Shown here piece after piece: positions 45,720 through 56,700 of a stretch of DNA of 64,000 nt. Position numbers and translations under genes: made by a program. Below the pieces are notes generated by a model, which saw only the letters and a list, made by a program, of their open reading frames with translations, did no database searches and was not told the DNA's origin. The stretch comes from Elymus sibiricus. Its lineage: Eukaryota > Streptophyta > Magnoliopsida > Poales > Poaceae. How positions within the stretch are numbered: position 1 is the first letter of the stretch; every line of letters begins with the position of its first letter. The DNA is taken from contig CM077668.1 in assembly GCA_039707655.1 (NCBI GenBank), positions 67,411,086 to 67,475,085 on the forward strand, written 5' to 3'.

Positions 45720-45967
45720 AAATCCATCCATGAGCACGATCAAGGAGAAGCGCGCATCAAGCACTCTTCTCTGCACATGCATGTGGCTCACTTGTCTTTC
45801 AAACCCATGTCAAAACCAAGCTGTGATCTGCAGCGCGGAAGCCAGTGGAAGGGCGCCGGGGGATGACCCAGTCCGAGCGCGACGAGGATGGGCGACAACG
45901 ACCCTCGGACGACAGTTGCACACGACAACAAGCCTTTGAAATTATATATGTGCATGGGAGCCGTAGG

Positions 45968-46135
45968 CAGGGGCGGAGCTACATAGAGCTAGCAGGTGTC
46001 ACTGGCACCGGGTCCAATTAGCACTTGCTTAATGTAATTCATTGATTTAGTGTGTTGGTCATTGAATTGTTTAACATGTAGGCATGTGTTCTTCTATGCG
46101 GACACCGGGTAATTTCCGGTCTAGGTCCGCCCCTG
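45968..46135. mobile_element. hAT-type MITE with perfect 8-bp target duplication
   Basis: A 168-bp element CAGGGGCGGAGCTA...TAGGTCCGCCCCTG between gccgtagg (45960-45967) and gccgtagg (46136-46143). The paralog at 62.28 kb has one uninterrupted site (gccgtgcg), as expected for an empty site. Confidence 0.95.
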
Positions 46136-46303
46136 GCCGTAGGAAACTATTTTTAGCATCCTTGGAGCCAAACCGCCAAAGGAAGACAAAGACCTAGCTG
46201 AGGATCCAAAGGCTCCAGCTTCCACAACTGCAATAAACAAATCTCCTTCCGTCACTCCAAATTGGCGTCTGATGACACGATCCATCACGTCATTAGCCTG
46301 CAA
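46121..46303 (-). CDS. Small conserved frame, copy A; family not recognised
   Basis: The minus strand reads ANDVMDRVIRRQFGVTEG and continues DLFIAVVEAGAFGSSARSLS before running into the hAT MITE, which supplies the last six codons (YGQGRT) and the stop. An ATG lies at 46285. The partner at 62299-62436 keeps the same frame (GVKEGDLFIAVVEAGAFGSS). Conservation of frame between diverged copies suggests former coding constraint. It may be an exon of a larger gene whose next piece is the frame at 46315-46503 (PRGASVFRRKEEEQLDIFSV). I cannot assign a function. Confidence 0.35.
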   Translation of the reverse strand: MQANDVMDRVIRRQFGVTEGDLFIAVVEAGAFGSSARSLSSFGGLAPRMLKIVSYGQGRT

Positions 46304-46569
46304 AGTGCCGCCTGCTAGCTTACATTTGAAACGGGCAAACTCAGCAGCGGCTCCATAAAACGGGCAGGCATGCCCTGCTTCTTGCTTCCCTCCGCACAGC
46401 CGAAATAGTACGGCTTAGCCACTTTCAGCACAACTGAAAATATATCAAGCTGCTCTTCTTCTTTCCGCCGAAAGACAGACGCACCCCTTGGCTTGCTATT
46501 CATCTATAGTCTACAATATCAGCCAGTCCTACGAATTCTAGCGTCTGTGGAAATTTATGTGATCCCCTG

Positions 46570-47183
46570 CAGGCAATATAATCAATGGTGAGTCTATCTT
46601 CTCATTTTTGCTGATCAGTCTTTTGACATGTTCATTGTCTGAGAAAACTTAAGCAGCTAGGCTTAATGGACTGAAGATACTGTGATTTCTAATATAGTGA
46701 CCTGTATGTGTACATCCTGTTTAAGTTCTGAAAATTTGCTATCACCCACCAAAAATGGCACTTTTGAGTAATATATTCAGGTGGGGTGCAAATTTCAAGC
46801 CAGGTGTTGGTTAAAGGAAATTGGTATCACTTCAATGAATCCAAGGAAAGATGTCAATGTCTTTCATACTGTTATTTTTACAAAACAGAATTGCCTCGCC
46901 GATTATTATTAAACAAAAGGGAATTGCCCAATTAATAAACGGAAAACCGGGTGAAAACCGATACAAACAGACCACGTGCGGATTATAATCCAAAAGCATG
47001 AAACGACATGACCACATAATGTCTCTCATATTAATTTCGGCTTGATGTGCTAGAGGAATATTTCGTGTATTCCAGCTTCCTCCTTTTGTTACTCTGCTGT
47101 CCACATACTTAGTCAACTGTTCACACTGCATTTAATCCAGGAAATGTGGAGCAAAGTGCTGCCAGGCACACTGCAAAGATCAT
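46570..47183. other. Upstream region of the GRAS gene
   Basis: AT-rich sequence with no TATA box that I would assert. A gcaggcaatataatcaatggtgagtc stretch near 46570 could be a leader exon with a GT donor, as many GRAS genes of this type have a leader intron, but this is a guess. Confidence 0.35.
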
Positions 47184-49379
47184 ATGAATGAGTGTATCAT
47201 AAAATCAATCATGGGTACCAGTGACAAGCCCAGTCCGGCTGATTTTCACGCCATCATGGCAAACACGGCTAGCTGCAGCACCTATTGTTCTCAGGAGCTC
47301 ACTGAGTCAAGTACCGACCAGTCCAATGATTCGGAGTTTATTTTGCGTCCACCAACCCCTGTGAGCTACTATCCTGCACTATCAATTGCTTCCAACAAGA
47401 TTGGTCCCCAATTCTGCAATGTCAGCTATGATGACACATCAGCTGGTTGGCGCCTAATCAGTGTGGCGGAGCACCCAAAGACCGACTCTGATGTAACTCT
47501 CAGCTACATAGAGCAGATGTTGATGCAGGACATTGATGACAAGGTCAGAGCACCTCATGGCGAGACTGCCATTAGAACCATGGAGGAGCCCTTCTATGAA
47601 CTTCTTGGACAAAAGTATCCAGTTTTGCCTGACTTACTACCACTTTGTGGATGTGGTCGCCTAGAGAACCTAAATGGCAATGTCAGCAGGCTTAATGGAC
47701 AGTTATGCTGCAATTGCTCTGTATATATCAGCTCAGATGATTATCACCCCAATGAAAACTCACAAGCATCTCAGGCTCCATGGACTTTATCTGCAATTGT
47801 TGGAGAGGCAAAACAATTCCCTCTGGGTGCTGAAAGAATGGAAATTGGTTTGAACATCAATGGCCTTTCCATTGCCAAAAATCCTAGCCAAGATTATCAT
47901 TCACCTCATATGAATGACAGAGACACAATGATGGATGCATCATTTGAAGTTCGAGGTCGAAAAGTTTATCCAGGTATAGAAGAGCTTGATTTGTTAGAAG
48001 GAAGGAGAAACAAGCAGATTGCTATTTTCTCCGATGAGCCGACGCGAAATGAGGCGTTCGACAAGGTTCTACTTTGCTCTGAGCAGAAGCCCATAGATGA
48101 AGGTATTATTTCACAACGAACCATGGCAGATACATCCACCAAGTATGCACATAAAGACCATGGAAGAAAACCAGCTAGGCAAACAATGAGAGGTAAAGCA
48201 CGAAAGAAGAAAGAGGTAGTGGATCTCAGAACTCTCCTTATCCATTGCGCACAAGCAGTATCTGTGAACAACCATAGCTTAGCAAGTGACATACTTAAAA
48301 GCATAAGACAACATTCTTCACCAAGTGGGGATGATACCCAGAGGCTAGCGTTTTACCTAGCAGATTGCCTGGAGATAAGATTGTCTGGAAATGGGAGTCA
48401 GATAAACCGGAACTTCATCGCTACACCAAGGAATGCAGCATATATTCTAAAGCTATTTCATCTTTGTTTCACAGTATCTCATTACTTGAGATCATCATAT
48501 TATTTCTCGAACAAAACCATCCTTGACGTCTCAAAGGGAAAATCACAAGTGCACATTATTGATTTTGGCATTTGCTTTGGTTTTCAATGGCCATCATTAT
48601 TGAAACAATTTTCAGATAGAGAAGGTGGACCGCCTAAGCTTCGGATTACAGGTATAGAACTGCCCATGCCAGGTTTCCGGCCAGATGGAAGTAAGAACAA
48701 CACAGAGCTGCGATTAGTTGAATATGCCGGCATGTTCAAAGTACCTCTTGAATACCGGCAGATCTCATCAAAGTGGGAATCCATCTCCATTGAAGATTTG
48801 AACATTATCAAAGGTGAAGTGCTCGTAGTCAATTGTATAAATCGAATGAAGAATATTGCTGATGAGACAATATCCATCAATAGCGCCAGGAATAGGGTGC
48901 TCAATACCATAAGGATGATGAAGCCAAACATTTTCATCCATGGAGTTGTTAATGGATCTTACAACGCCCCCTTCTTTTTATCACGGTTTAAAGAAGTCAT
49001 GTACCACTATGCTTCACTGTTTGATATGCTTGATAAAACGACTCCACGAGATAACGAGACAAGATTAATCCTGGAGAGGGATATATATAAATATGAAATG
49101 CTCAATGTCATTGCATGTGAAGGATCGGAAAGGATTGAGAGGCCTGAGAGTTACAAGAAATGGAAGGTACGGAGCCTCAGGGCCAGGTTTGAGCAGCTTC
49201 CACTGAATCCAACCATTGTTAAAGGAATACAACATATTGTGAGACAAATTTATCACAAAGATCTTTTTGTCGATGAAGAAGACCAATTCCTCGTGTTGGG
49301 ATGGAAGGGAAGGATAGTCTATGCGTTATCCACATGGAAGCCAAGTGAGTCTAACACTAAAGGCACTAATGATATTTGA
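47184..49379 (+). CDS. GRAS-family transcription regulator, LISCL (SCL9/14/33-like) type
   Basis: An intronless 731-residue protein. The N-terminal ~340 residues are variable and include YIEQMLMQDIDD (about 116-127), typical of the LISCL subfamily. A basic KARKKKEVVDLRTLL block leads into the GRAS domain: LIHCAQAVSVNN (LHR I), VHIIDFGICFGFQWPSLL at about 456 (VHIID), VPLEYRQISSKWESI at about 520 (PFYRE region), KPNIFIHGVVNGSYNAPFF, RPESYKKWKVRSLRA, and the terminal LVLGWKGRIVYALSTWKPS (SAW). The LHR I segment is diverged: QINRNFIATPRNAAYILK replaces the usual Q.Y..L...R....D.LKAY pattern. A second in-frame ATG at 47211 (MGTSDKPSP) may be the true start. The GRAS core is intact. Nearby duplicated DNA suggests a locus prone to duplication. 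Confidence 0.9.
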   Translation: MNECIIKSIMGTSDKPSPADFHAIMANTASCSTYCSQELTESSTDQSNDSEFILRPPTPVSYYPALSIASNKIGPQFCNVSYDDTSAGWRLISVAEHPKTDSDVTLSYIEQMLMQDIDDKVRAPHGETAIRTMEEPFYELLGQKYPVLPDLLPLCGCGRLENLNGNVSRLNGQLCCNCSVYISSDDYHPNENSQASQAPWTLSAIVGEAKQFPLGAERMEIGLNINGLSIAKNPSQDYHSPHMNDRDTMMDASFEVRGRKVYPGIEELDLLEGRRNKQIAIFSDEPTRNEAFDKVLLCSEQKPIDEGIISQRTMADTSTKYAHKDHGRKPARQTMRGKARKKKEVVDLRTLLIHCAQAVSVNNHSLASDILKSIRQHSSPSGDDTQRLAFYLADCLEIRLSGNGSQINRNFIATPRNAAYILKLFHLCFTVSHYLRSSYYFSNKTILDVSKGKSQVHIIDFGICFGFQWPSLLKQFSDREGGPPKLRITGIELPMPGFRPDGSKNNTELRLVEYAGMFKVPLEYRQISSKWESISIEDLNIIKGEVLVVNCINRMKNIADETISINSARNRVLNTIRMMKPNIFIHGVVNGSYNAPFFLSRFKEVMYHYASLFDMLDKTTPRDNETRLILERDIYKYEMLNVIACEGSERIERPESYKKWKVRSLRARFEQLPLNPTIVKGIQHIVRQIYHKDLFVDEEDQFLVLGWKGRIVYALSTWKPSESNTKGTNDI

Positions 49380-49564
49380 AGTTTCACAACAAAGACGTGT
49401 TTGACAGTTTAACCAACCAAAGTGGTCGCTTGTGAGGTGTTGTCTCAACTACCAAACGCCTTTGGATTTGTATTTTTTGTAATAAACAATATATTTTGGC
49501 ACATCTGAATGTAGCCTACTATCTTGAATTTGCTTCAACACTTCTATGTTTCTATTGATGTAAC

Positions 49565-50580
49565 TTTTTTTCTTTCGAAAAGGAAGATAACCCCTGGCCT
49601 CTTCATTTAGCGATGCACACAATCATCTTTATTATATTATTCAACATAGTCTGACAAAACAAATACATAAATTAACCCATAGCCATCTTTCTAGCGATCC
49701 ATGTTGCTACACCTACTACTTGATGATGTGACCTGACCTTGCATGCACCAACACACACCATCTAATTTGGTGGCCTCACCAAACCACCCCACGGCAAGCC
49801 GAGAGCACCAACCGATCTAGCAGACCCTCATCACCCACCACATACGCACGTTCCAGTTCGCTGCCGCCATATTCCGTCGTCCCAACTTCTGGAGAGATCA
49901 AACATTGACCTTGCTAGGCCCAACTACCTTCGACGCCACGACGACGCCAGACAACGCCACCATCATGCGCGCGTCCATCAACACACGTCAACGCCGAGAC
50001 CCAGCCGTGCCACGCCGCCGAGACCTATTGTCGCCGACGCGATAGATGCCACACTACACCACCTCCTGATCCAGATCGCCGCCAACGCCAATCCAACGGT
50101 GTCCACCAGCCAACTATCTCCCAAGGTGGCGCCTTCAAGAAGGGAACGACGCCCAAAATGTCGTCGCCGCCGACCGCAGTTACCTCCAACTCCATCTACA
50201 TCGAGGATCGGCAAGTCTCGCGACCCAGATCCGGAGAAGCACACCGAGCATGGGGAGAAGAGAAGGCGACCAGATCCAGATCAGGCGTTGCCGGACGGCC
50301 ACGACCGCCGAGCACCCGCCGATCTACCGCTCGCCGCGGCCAAGCAGATCCACGCCGGACGGATCGACCACCCCAGATCTGGGGCCCTCCACCTCCGGGC
50401 GCATCAGCACGGGTCCCTTCACCACCTTCCTCGTCTGTGGCCCGGGCTTGCCCGGCGCCAGCCTCAGGTTGCGGAAAGAAAGGAAAGGGGAGATGGATAA
50501 GCTAGGCGACGACGGTGGGAGATCGCCCCCGTGTCACCCGAGCGGTGCGGCGCGTGGGAGTGGGGTGCGTCCCAAAGATC
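49565..50580 (-). mobile_element. Retroposon, same 3'-end family as 22582
   Basis: On the minus strand it ends ...gcatcgctaaatgaagaggccaggggttatcttccttttcgaaagaaaaaaa, matching the cagaggccggggg...cctccttttc 3' end of the 22.6-kb element. The flanks ttctattgatgtaac (about 49550-49564) and ttctatcgttgtaaa (about 50580-50594) form a decayed target duplication (12 of 15 match). The body is GC-rich without a transposase or reverse transcriptase. It lies about 190 bp after the GRAS stop codon. Confidence 0.75.
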
Positions 50581-50631
50581 TTCTATCGTTGTAAATACAA
50601 ATGATTATCTCCAATCGACCAATATCTTACA

Positions 50632-50800
50632 GGCCTCATTGATTCAAAGGATTTTCATAGGAAATTTTGAAGGATTGGAATGCTAGGAATTTTTTCTGCG
50701 TTCGGCGTTTGATTCGTAGGATTGAATCATACAAGAATTTTTTCCTAAGGATTCTCTTGTACGACAATCCATTGAAATTTCATCATCCACTCAAATCTCT
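50632..50800. mobile_element. Partial relative of the Tourist-type MITE at 5459
   Basis: The sequence aggcctcattgattcaaagg followed by attttcatagga resembles the left end of the 5459 element, and a gattgaatc segment recurs further in. A matching right end was not found, so it is truncated or rearranged. Confidence 0.5.
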
Positions 50801-52900
50801 TGAGAAATATCTTTGTTTTCTTGTGAAGCAATTAAATTAACAAAAACCTTGTAGGGTTCATATGGCCATGACATTGCAATCATATGGGTTTCCTACTAGC
50901 ACATATGCTTGTGCGTTGTAACCGGAGAACAAATTGTGGTGTACAATAGTGAGAATTATATGTGAAAGCACACCATCATATATTTCGTTACAAAGAAAAT
51001 ACTAATTTCTTCATCCACCAAAACAACCGTCAGCGCGACACAAGGGTCCATAAGAAATTGTTATCAGTTTTACATTAATCATGAAACAATTAATCATTGG
51101 TCAAGGGGATTTAATTGATCCACGCAGGTCCTCAATCCGTTTAATTACGGGCTAAACACCATATGTATCCATACAAGCCCTCACAATCCAAGGAAACTAC
51201 CATAGATGGAATTGCATCATGCAACGTATGCGTTGTTCCTGATTTCAAAAAATGTGCATTCTTCTTCTTTGATTATGCACCCACATGTCTCACTAGTTAT
51301 CCTATCAATTCGTTTTATTAGGATCTAACCACAGATGGAATGCATGTTCAATTAGGCCACCAATGTAGCACGTATAGTGGTTTAGGTGGCCTTGTCTCTC
51401 CTTGTTTCCCGTGTGTATCATCATGTCCCACAATCCTGTCTTCGATTACGGCGATTAATGCCTTTAATGGTGCAACGTCCTCGTTTGATATTCATGGCAG
51501 CCTCCACATAGTCTTTGGGAGTTAATTCCTTCTAGTCTTTAGACCATAATAATTCATTCTGTGCCATGATCTCATTTGCTTGAGCCATGCATGTTCCCTC
51601 CTTTATCGAGTCTTTCTCTTCGTTCTCTTTGTTTCTTGGATCATGAGAAGGCTTGTTGATATTTCAGCCAATTTACAAACGTATATAAATTTATGGGATT
51701 AGGTGTAAAGAATCGAGTTGGTACTATTAATTGGCTAACGAACCCTCTCCTGTAACACAATTCTATGTTTAGGTCAGTCGGTTGGAGCCTTCATTTTGAT
51801 AGGGGAGATCCCAAGTTCAAATCCCACATGGGTAGCATGTTTTTTTTCTACGGCCCAATCGAAAAAAGATGCGGAGCGGTCCCTTTGACTGCGCGGTTTG
51901 AAGGCCCGGCCCGAAAATTTATTTATGCATGGACGGATAATTTTTTTTGTACAACCTCGTATAGGTACGGGAGAAAATAATTATATATGGTGAATTAACG
52001 AAAAAATCAGAGAAACACATCTTACTTTATTATTAAGTATAGAATAGATATAGATTCCTGTGTATTTGGAATTCTGCGAATCAAAGGAATCCTAAAAGTG
52101 AATAACAATTGTCCAACAAACTGACAAAAATCAGTGATGTTTCTTTCGCCACAAAAGCAAGGTACGTAAATAGTGGAAGGAATAAAAAAGAAACTAATAT
52201 GGAATGACAAAATAGATAAGCTTGAAAATACCTGAATGACTGGCATCTTGAACGAGGGACTCCTTTTGCATGTTTAATTCCGGCTAACAGACGGTTCACC
52301 CTGTCCTCTTGGTGCCTCTAGGCTGGTTGTCGGTGTGAACTTCGACTCCTGTTCCCGCGGTTAGCGAGGACAACAGCCATTACTGGTGTCCAAGATTACC
52401 GTGACTATACAGAGGAAAGTGAGCGCCGTGTGCGTCCAGTGAGTGCTTACTAGCTAGTCACGCATTATATCGAACACCTACAAGACGCTATTCGCTCCCA
52501 TGCGATTGACATTGTCTGACACTCCCAAAAAGACGATTCGCCCGGTCGACGTCGTCCAAGGCCCGAAGTTGGGGCAACACTCCCTAAGTGCTTTTTTGGA
52601 TAGTGATAGATGTATATATAAAATGAGCTTCAGCAGATTTTTAGTAAAACTGGTTTTACCATTTGTTTTATGAATAATCATTTTATAAAGGAACACGTTC
52701 GGGTTAGGAAATAATAAAACTAGTGCGTCTTAGGATCCAGCTACTAATTCACCAATTGACAAAGTTCGATTTACAACTCGAGTTACAGAGGAGAATCTCT
52801 GGGGAAGAAGGAGATCAGAGGAGGAAGAAGATGAAGAAGCCTATCCTAAGCCAGCGCCATGCCTCGACCGAAGTCACCGTTCCGGTCCAAGCCCATTGTG
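50801..52900. other. Intergenic region, no gene supported
   Basis: AT-rich DNA with short ORFs only. An inverted copy of the GTGCGTTGTAAC motif lies near 50911, and a tRNA-like SINE candidate at 51770. Nothing else could be assigned. Confidence 0.45.
51770..51850 (+). mobile_element. Possible tRNA-derived SINE
   Basis: The sequence ggtcagtcggttggagcc resembles a pol III A box, and agttcaaatccca about 40 bp later a B box, followed by a T tract. The spacing is tRNA-like. No acceptor-stem pairing supports a functional tRNA, so a tRNA-derived SINE head is the more likely reading. Confidence 0.4.
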
Positions 52901-52928
52901 CGTAGCTGCTTTCGTGTATTTGTAGGAC

Positions 52929-53303
52929 TCATCTTTCCCCGTGTGGCTTTGGGTTGGGGCTGGGAGTGGTTGGGAGGCAGCAAGGCCCAGGTTGCTGACA
53001 ATCTTCCCTCCATAAAATTTGGCTAACCCCGAAGCCGATGAATAGGAGGGCATCCGAGGGAATGCTAAAATGAAGCTTGTCATCATCAGTAGCAACAACA
53101 TATGCAGCAGGAACAGATATATTGTCATCTGCATCCCAAGTCAGTTGCGAAGCTTGCAAAGTTAGCACACCAGGAATCACAGTCGAAAGGAAGGCATTTG
53201 GTTGACCCATTGTAGGCCAATGAGTCAATCATGTGCACACTAGACACTGGGTGTTGCAGGCATCGTCGGTACGCACTAAACAGAGCAGCCAAGCAATCTT
53301 CCG
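52929..53303 (-). pseudogene. Coding-like region, downstream part, split by a Mutator-like element
   Basis: The minus-strand frame reads ASQLTWDADDNISVPAAYV, then DDDKLHFSIPSDALLFIGF. It forms the continuation of the region at 60938-61334 once the 53304-60927 insertion is disregarded: at the junction the frame passes from DLDGAED into CLAALFSAYRRCLQHP without a stop, with one later frame change. I do not recognise the protein. It could be a gene remnant or part of an older transposon. Confidence 0.35.
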
Positions 53304-53394
53304 GATTTTTTTTTTGAAACTATGATGATTTTTATAGCAAATTCGGAAACTATACACCCTAAAGTAGAAAAATCAAAACTATGACCCCGTCGGC

Positions 53395-53610
53395 CGTGTG
53401 TTGGCCGAAGAGGGCCTTTTCGGCCAACCATTGGCCGAAGAGTACTCTTTGGCCAACCGTTGGCCGAAGAGTCCCCAGCTGGGCTGAAAATAGTAACTTC
53501 AGCCAACCGTTGGCCAAAGAGTACTCTTTGGTCAACCGTTGGCCGAAGATGCATGCTCTTTGGTCAACCGTTGGCCAAAGAATGGTCTTTGGTCAACCGT
53601 TGGCCGGAGA
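53395..53610. repeat. Left subterminal repeats of the Mutator-like element
   Basis: Roughly eight imperfect copies of a word like ggtcaaccgttggccgaaga with a variable tactcttt spacer follow the left inverted repeat. A related set built from cttcggcc and ggccgaaga lies inverted at 60655-60850. Such subterminal arrays may be transposase-binding regions; this is an inference. Confidence 0.7.
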
Positions 53611-53761
53611 TGAAAAAAATGTACTTTCCGCAATATTTTTCCTTCCATTTTCTTACCCGCCGTTATTTCCATTCATTTTCTCCCGCCATTTTGTTTCCTG
53701 CCATTTTCTTTCCCGCCCTTCTCTCCCGACATTCTCTCCCGCCAACTTCTTTCCCGCCCTT

Positions 53762-56700
53762 TGTAACACCCCATGTCATTATGCTACAGTGATCACCTTT
53801 TGTTAATGCCAAGTCAGCATGCTTAACAGTGCTTAAACATCATTTGCATCATATCTCATTTCAAATTCCAAATTAAATTGCAATTCAAATATAAAGTAAA
53901 ATATAAAAGTTGTTCAAATTGAAAACTAAAATGTTCATTAAATAGCACATAATTCATAGCCAATTATGTTCAGGAAAACAACATCACTAAAAATGCCTAA
54001 GTGATTCTATCAACCCCAAACAGTAGCAAACAACAACATTTAATACCATTTTATTTAATTCTAATTGCAAATGAAATTGTATTTTGCCCAAACCAATTTC
54101 TGGTGGTTGAGAATATTGCACTGTAATATTTGACCCAAGTCACACAATTTATAAAATTCATTTAGTGGCCTATCAATTTGCAAAACAGTAGGTAAAAGAA
54201 ATAATAGAAAAAGAAAAAGAAAACGGTTGGGGCTTACTGTGCCTTCGGGCCTTGAGTGCACAGTAGCCCGCGGCCCAGCCCACCGCGGTCATCCCCTTCC
54301 TCCGCCTCGTTGTCGCCTGGCGCGCGCATCCGATCGCCGGACGCCGCGCTGTCGCGCATCCGCCCCTTCCCCGGCTAGGTAAAAGGCACCCCGAGCTCCT
54401 CTCCCCTCTCCCTGAAACCCTAACCCCCACAGATCCTCCTCCCTCGCTCGTCTTCGTCCTCCTCGAGCTGGCGCCCGAAGTCGCCGCCATGGCCGAGCTA
54501 AATGCCGTGGCTACCGCCGTCCTCGCCGCCTGAGACCGCGCTCAATCGCTCCGCCTGCCTCTTCTCCTTCTTCTCCGACCGCTGGACCGAGCTCTGCGCC
54601 ACCACATCGCCGGGATCGAGCTCGGCCCCGAACCCACTGTCGCCGGCGATCCCCGTCGTCCCCGAGCTCCTCTGCGCTTCAAAGCTTCCAAGGGCTTTAC
54701 TTATCCGCTCGGTGAGCTTCCCCTCCCTCTGTGCTTCTCCTCGCACCGCATTCCTCCTCCTAGCTAGCTCGCCGCCGCGCCATGTTCTGCCCGCCGCCGA
54801 GCTCGCCGTTGCCGTCGCTTCCGGCCACCTTAGCCCGCATTAGTAGCTTAGATCGACGCGGCGTCGCACTCTCGCTCGAGCGCGACCGAAAACGCCCGCA
54901 AAAACCCACCGCAGCCGTTAGCCCGAGTCACGCCCAAAACGGCCGCCGCCGCCGTGCTCGCCGCCGTCAGCTCCGGCCTCCCCAGCTCCGACCACCGCCA
55001 CCACGAGATGCGTCGTGGAGTGCTCGTTCGATAGAGCCAAACCACGCCCGAAACGGTGCACCACAGAGAGATTCCGGGCTCGCCGGAGTTGCTCGCCGCC
55101 GTTCGGCCTCGCCGGCGTGCTGCGGTGCCGGCGTCCGACGTGGCAGCCGCGGGCCCCGCCCTGTGCCACTGACCACGGGCCCCACTGGGCCCCTTTGACC
55201 AAGTCAAACGCTGACTGGGCGGCCTGTGTCTATGACATGTGGGTCTCGCCGATTAAAATGATTTTAGTAAATAGATAATCTGTTGATTAATTAATTAATT
55301 AATTTTAATCCCTAATTAGACACTGACTAGTAGGCCCCACCAGTTAATTAACCTAATTTAGTTAAGTTAATCCCTAATTAACTACTGTGAGGCTGACCAG
55401 TGGGTCCCACTGGACCCACAGGTCAGGTTTGACTCCGGTCAGCCCACTGTTGATTGCTGACATCAGCAATGCATAATGCTGACGTCACCTTTTACTATTC
55501 TGGATAATTCAAAATTTATTAATTAAATTAATTCCAGAAAATGTTTAAAAACTTTGAAAAATCATATCTTTTAAACCGCAAGTCAGATGAAAATAATTTA
55601 TATATGAAAAATGATCAAAAAAATGTGTAGAATCTGAATAACCAATCCACATGTCTGCCATACCCCTCTAACATACCGAACATGTGACATTTTGCCCGTA
55701 TCCGGTATATGAATAGTGCCCAACCTTAATAAAATAAATCCAATTAAATTCCTAAATTAGCTAAATCATTTAGATAGGCAGTAAAGTACCTCTGCATATC
55801 ATTTAGGCATGTCATGCATAGTGATTGCATTTTTGCCGTGGATTTATTGTTTCTTCTCCCCCCTTCTTTCCGATAGCCTCCGAGACCGACGCTGCCTAGG
55901 AGACCGACTACACCGCTGACGACCCCGCCTTTGCCGCAGAGCAACCAGGCAAGCAATCCCCCCTTGACGCATGCCGATATCTCCTATTCTTTCTCCGTCC
56001 TGCTTGCATTAGAAATTGCCGCTGCCTTGCTTTATCCTATTCTGATGCACAGCCTGATTTTGTCGCCTGCTACTGATACATTACCTGTTATCCCATGATG
56101 CCTAGTTAACTATGCTGCTGTTCCATCTTTGGCCCTTTGCCTTGACCGTATGCCATGCTTGTTACCGGGCCGTGATCACTCTGGGTGTGATCGCGGAAAT
56201 GCTTACACTACTGCAATACTTATCTGTTAAAGTCGGGCTGGCCCCAAGGGTGCCCGCGAGAGAACAACATTAAAGACGGGTCGGCTCCAAGAGTACCCGC
56301 GAGTGATACCAAGTCGGAGCGACAGAAACTCTGATCGTCTCTGCGAGTTACTAAATTCGCCTAACGGAACTGGGTATTTGATCTGAGTGGGTCGTCGTGC
56401 CCTATACGCACTACCACCACGTGGGATAATGGTTTATGGGGCCCTCTACGCCATATGTATCAGCCGAAAGCTTTGACAGATGTCCAGTTCAGTAGTGCGG
56501 CACGGCTGGGCCGGCGCCATCCAGGACAGAGGTGGTGCCTGGACCCGCGTGTGCGCAACGACCCGGAGTGCAAAGGGGGATGGGCCCAAGAACCCTGAGC
56601 GCTTAGGATGTAGACCGGCGGGGACCTCTTTGCTGAGCTCTAGGTAGGGCTGCGGTGTGTCGATCAGCCGAGGCCGGGCATGACCCGATAAAAGTGTGTC

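Larger units (their letters stand above)
45721..46320. repeat. Segmental duplication copy A (partner at 62.0-62.5 kb)
   Basis: Together with 44705-44777, this segment aligns along its length with 62018-62465: shared landmarks are aagctgtgatctgcagcgc, gcgcgacgagg, gacaacaagcctt, aaactatttttag, gaggatccaaaggctcc and aacaaatctccttcc. Copy A additionally contains the Pack-MULE-like insert and a hAT MITE. Divergence is moderate, with many small indels. Confidence 0.85.

Noticed and set aside
48584..48937. 117-codon minus-strand ORF in the GRAS gene
   Set aside because: It is an antisense shadow of the GRAS domain coding sequence.
51770..51850. Functional tRNA gene
   Set aside because: A- and B-box-like motifs occur, but no acceptor stem or anticodon arm could be paired; kept only as a SINE candidate.
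54498..55207. Several 70-138-codon ORFs in both directions
   Set aside because: They are GC-rich composition effects inside the TG...CA element; no pol or gag motif and no splice-consistent structure.
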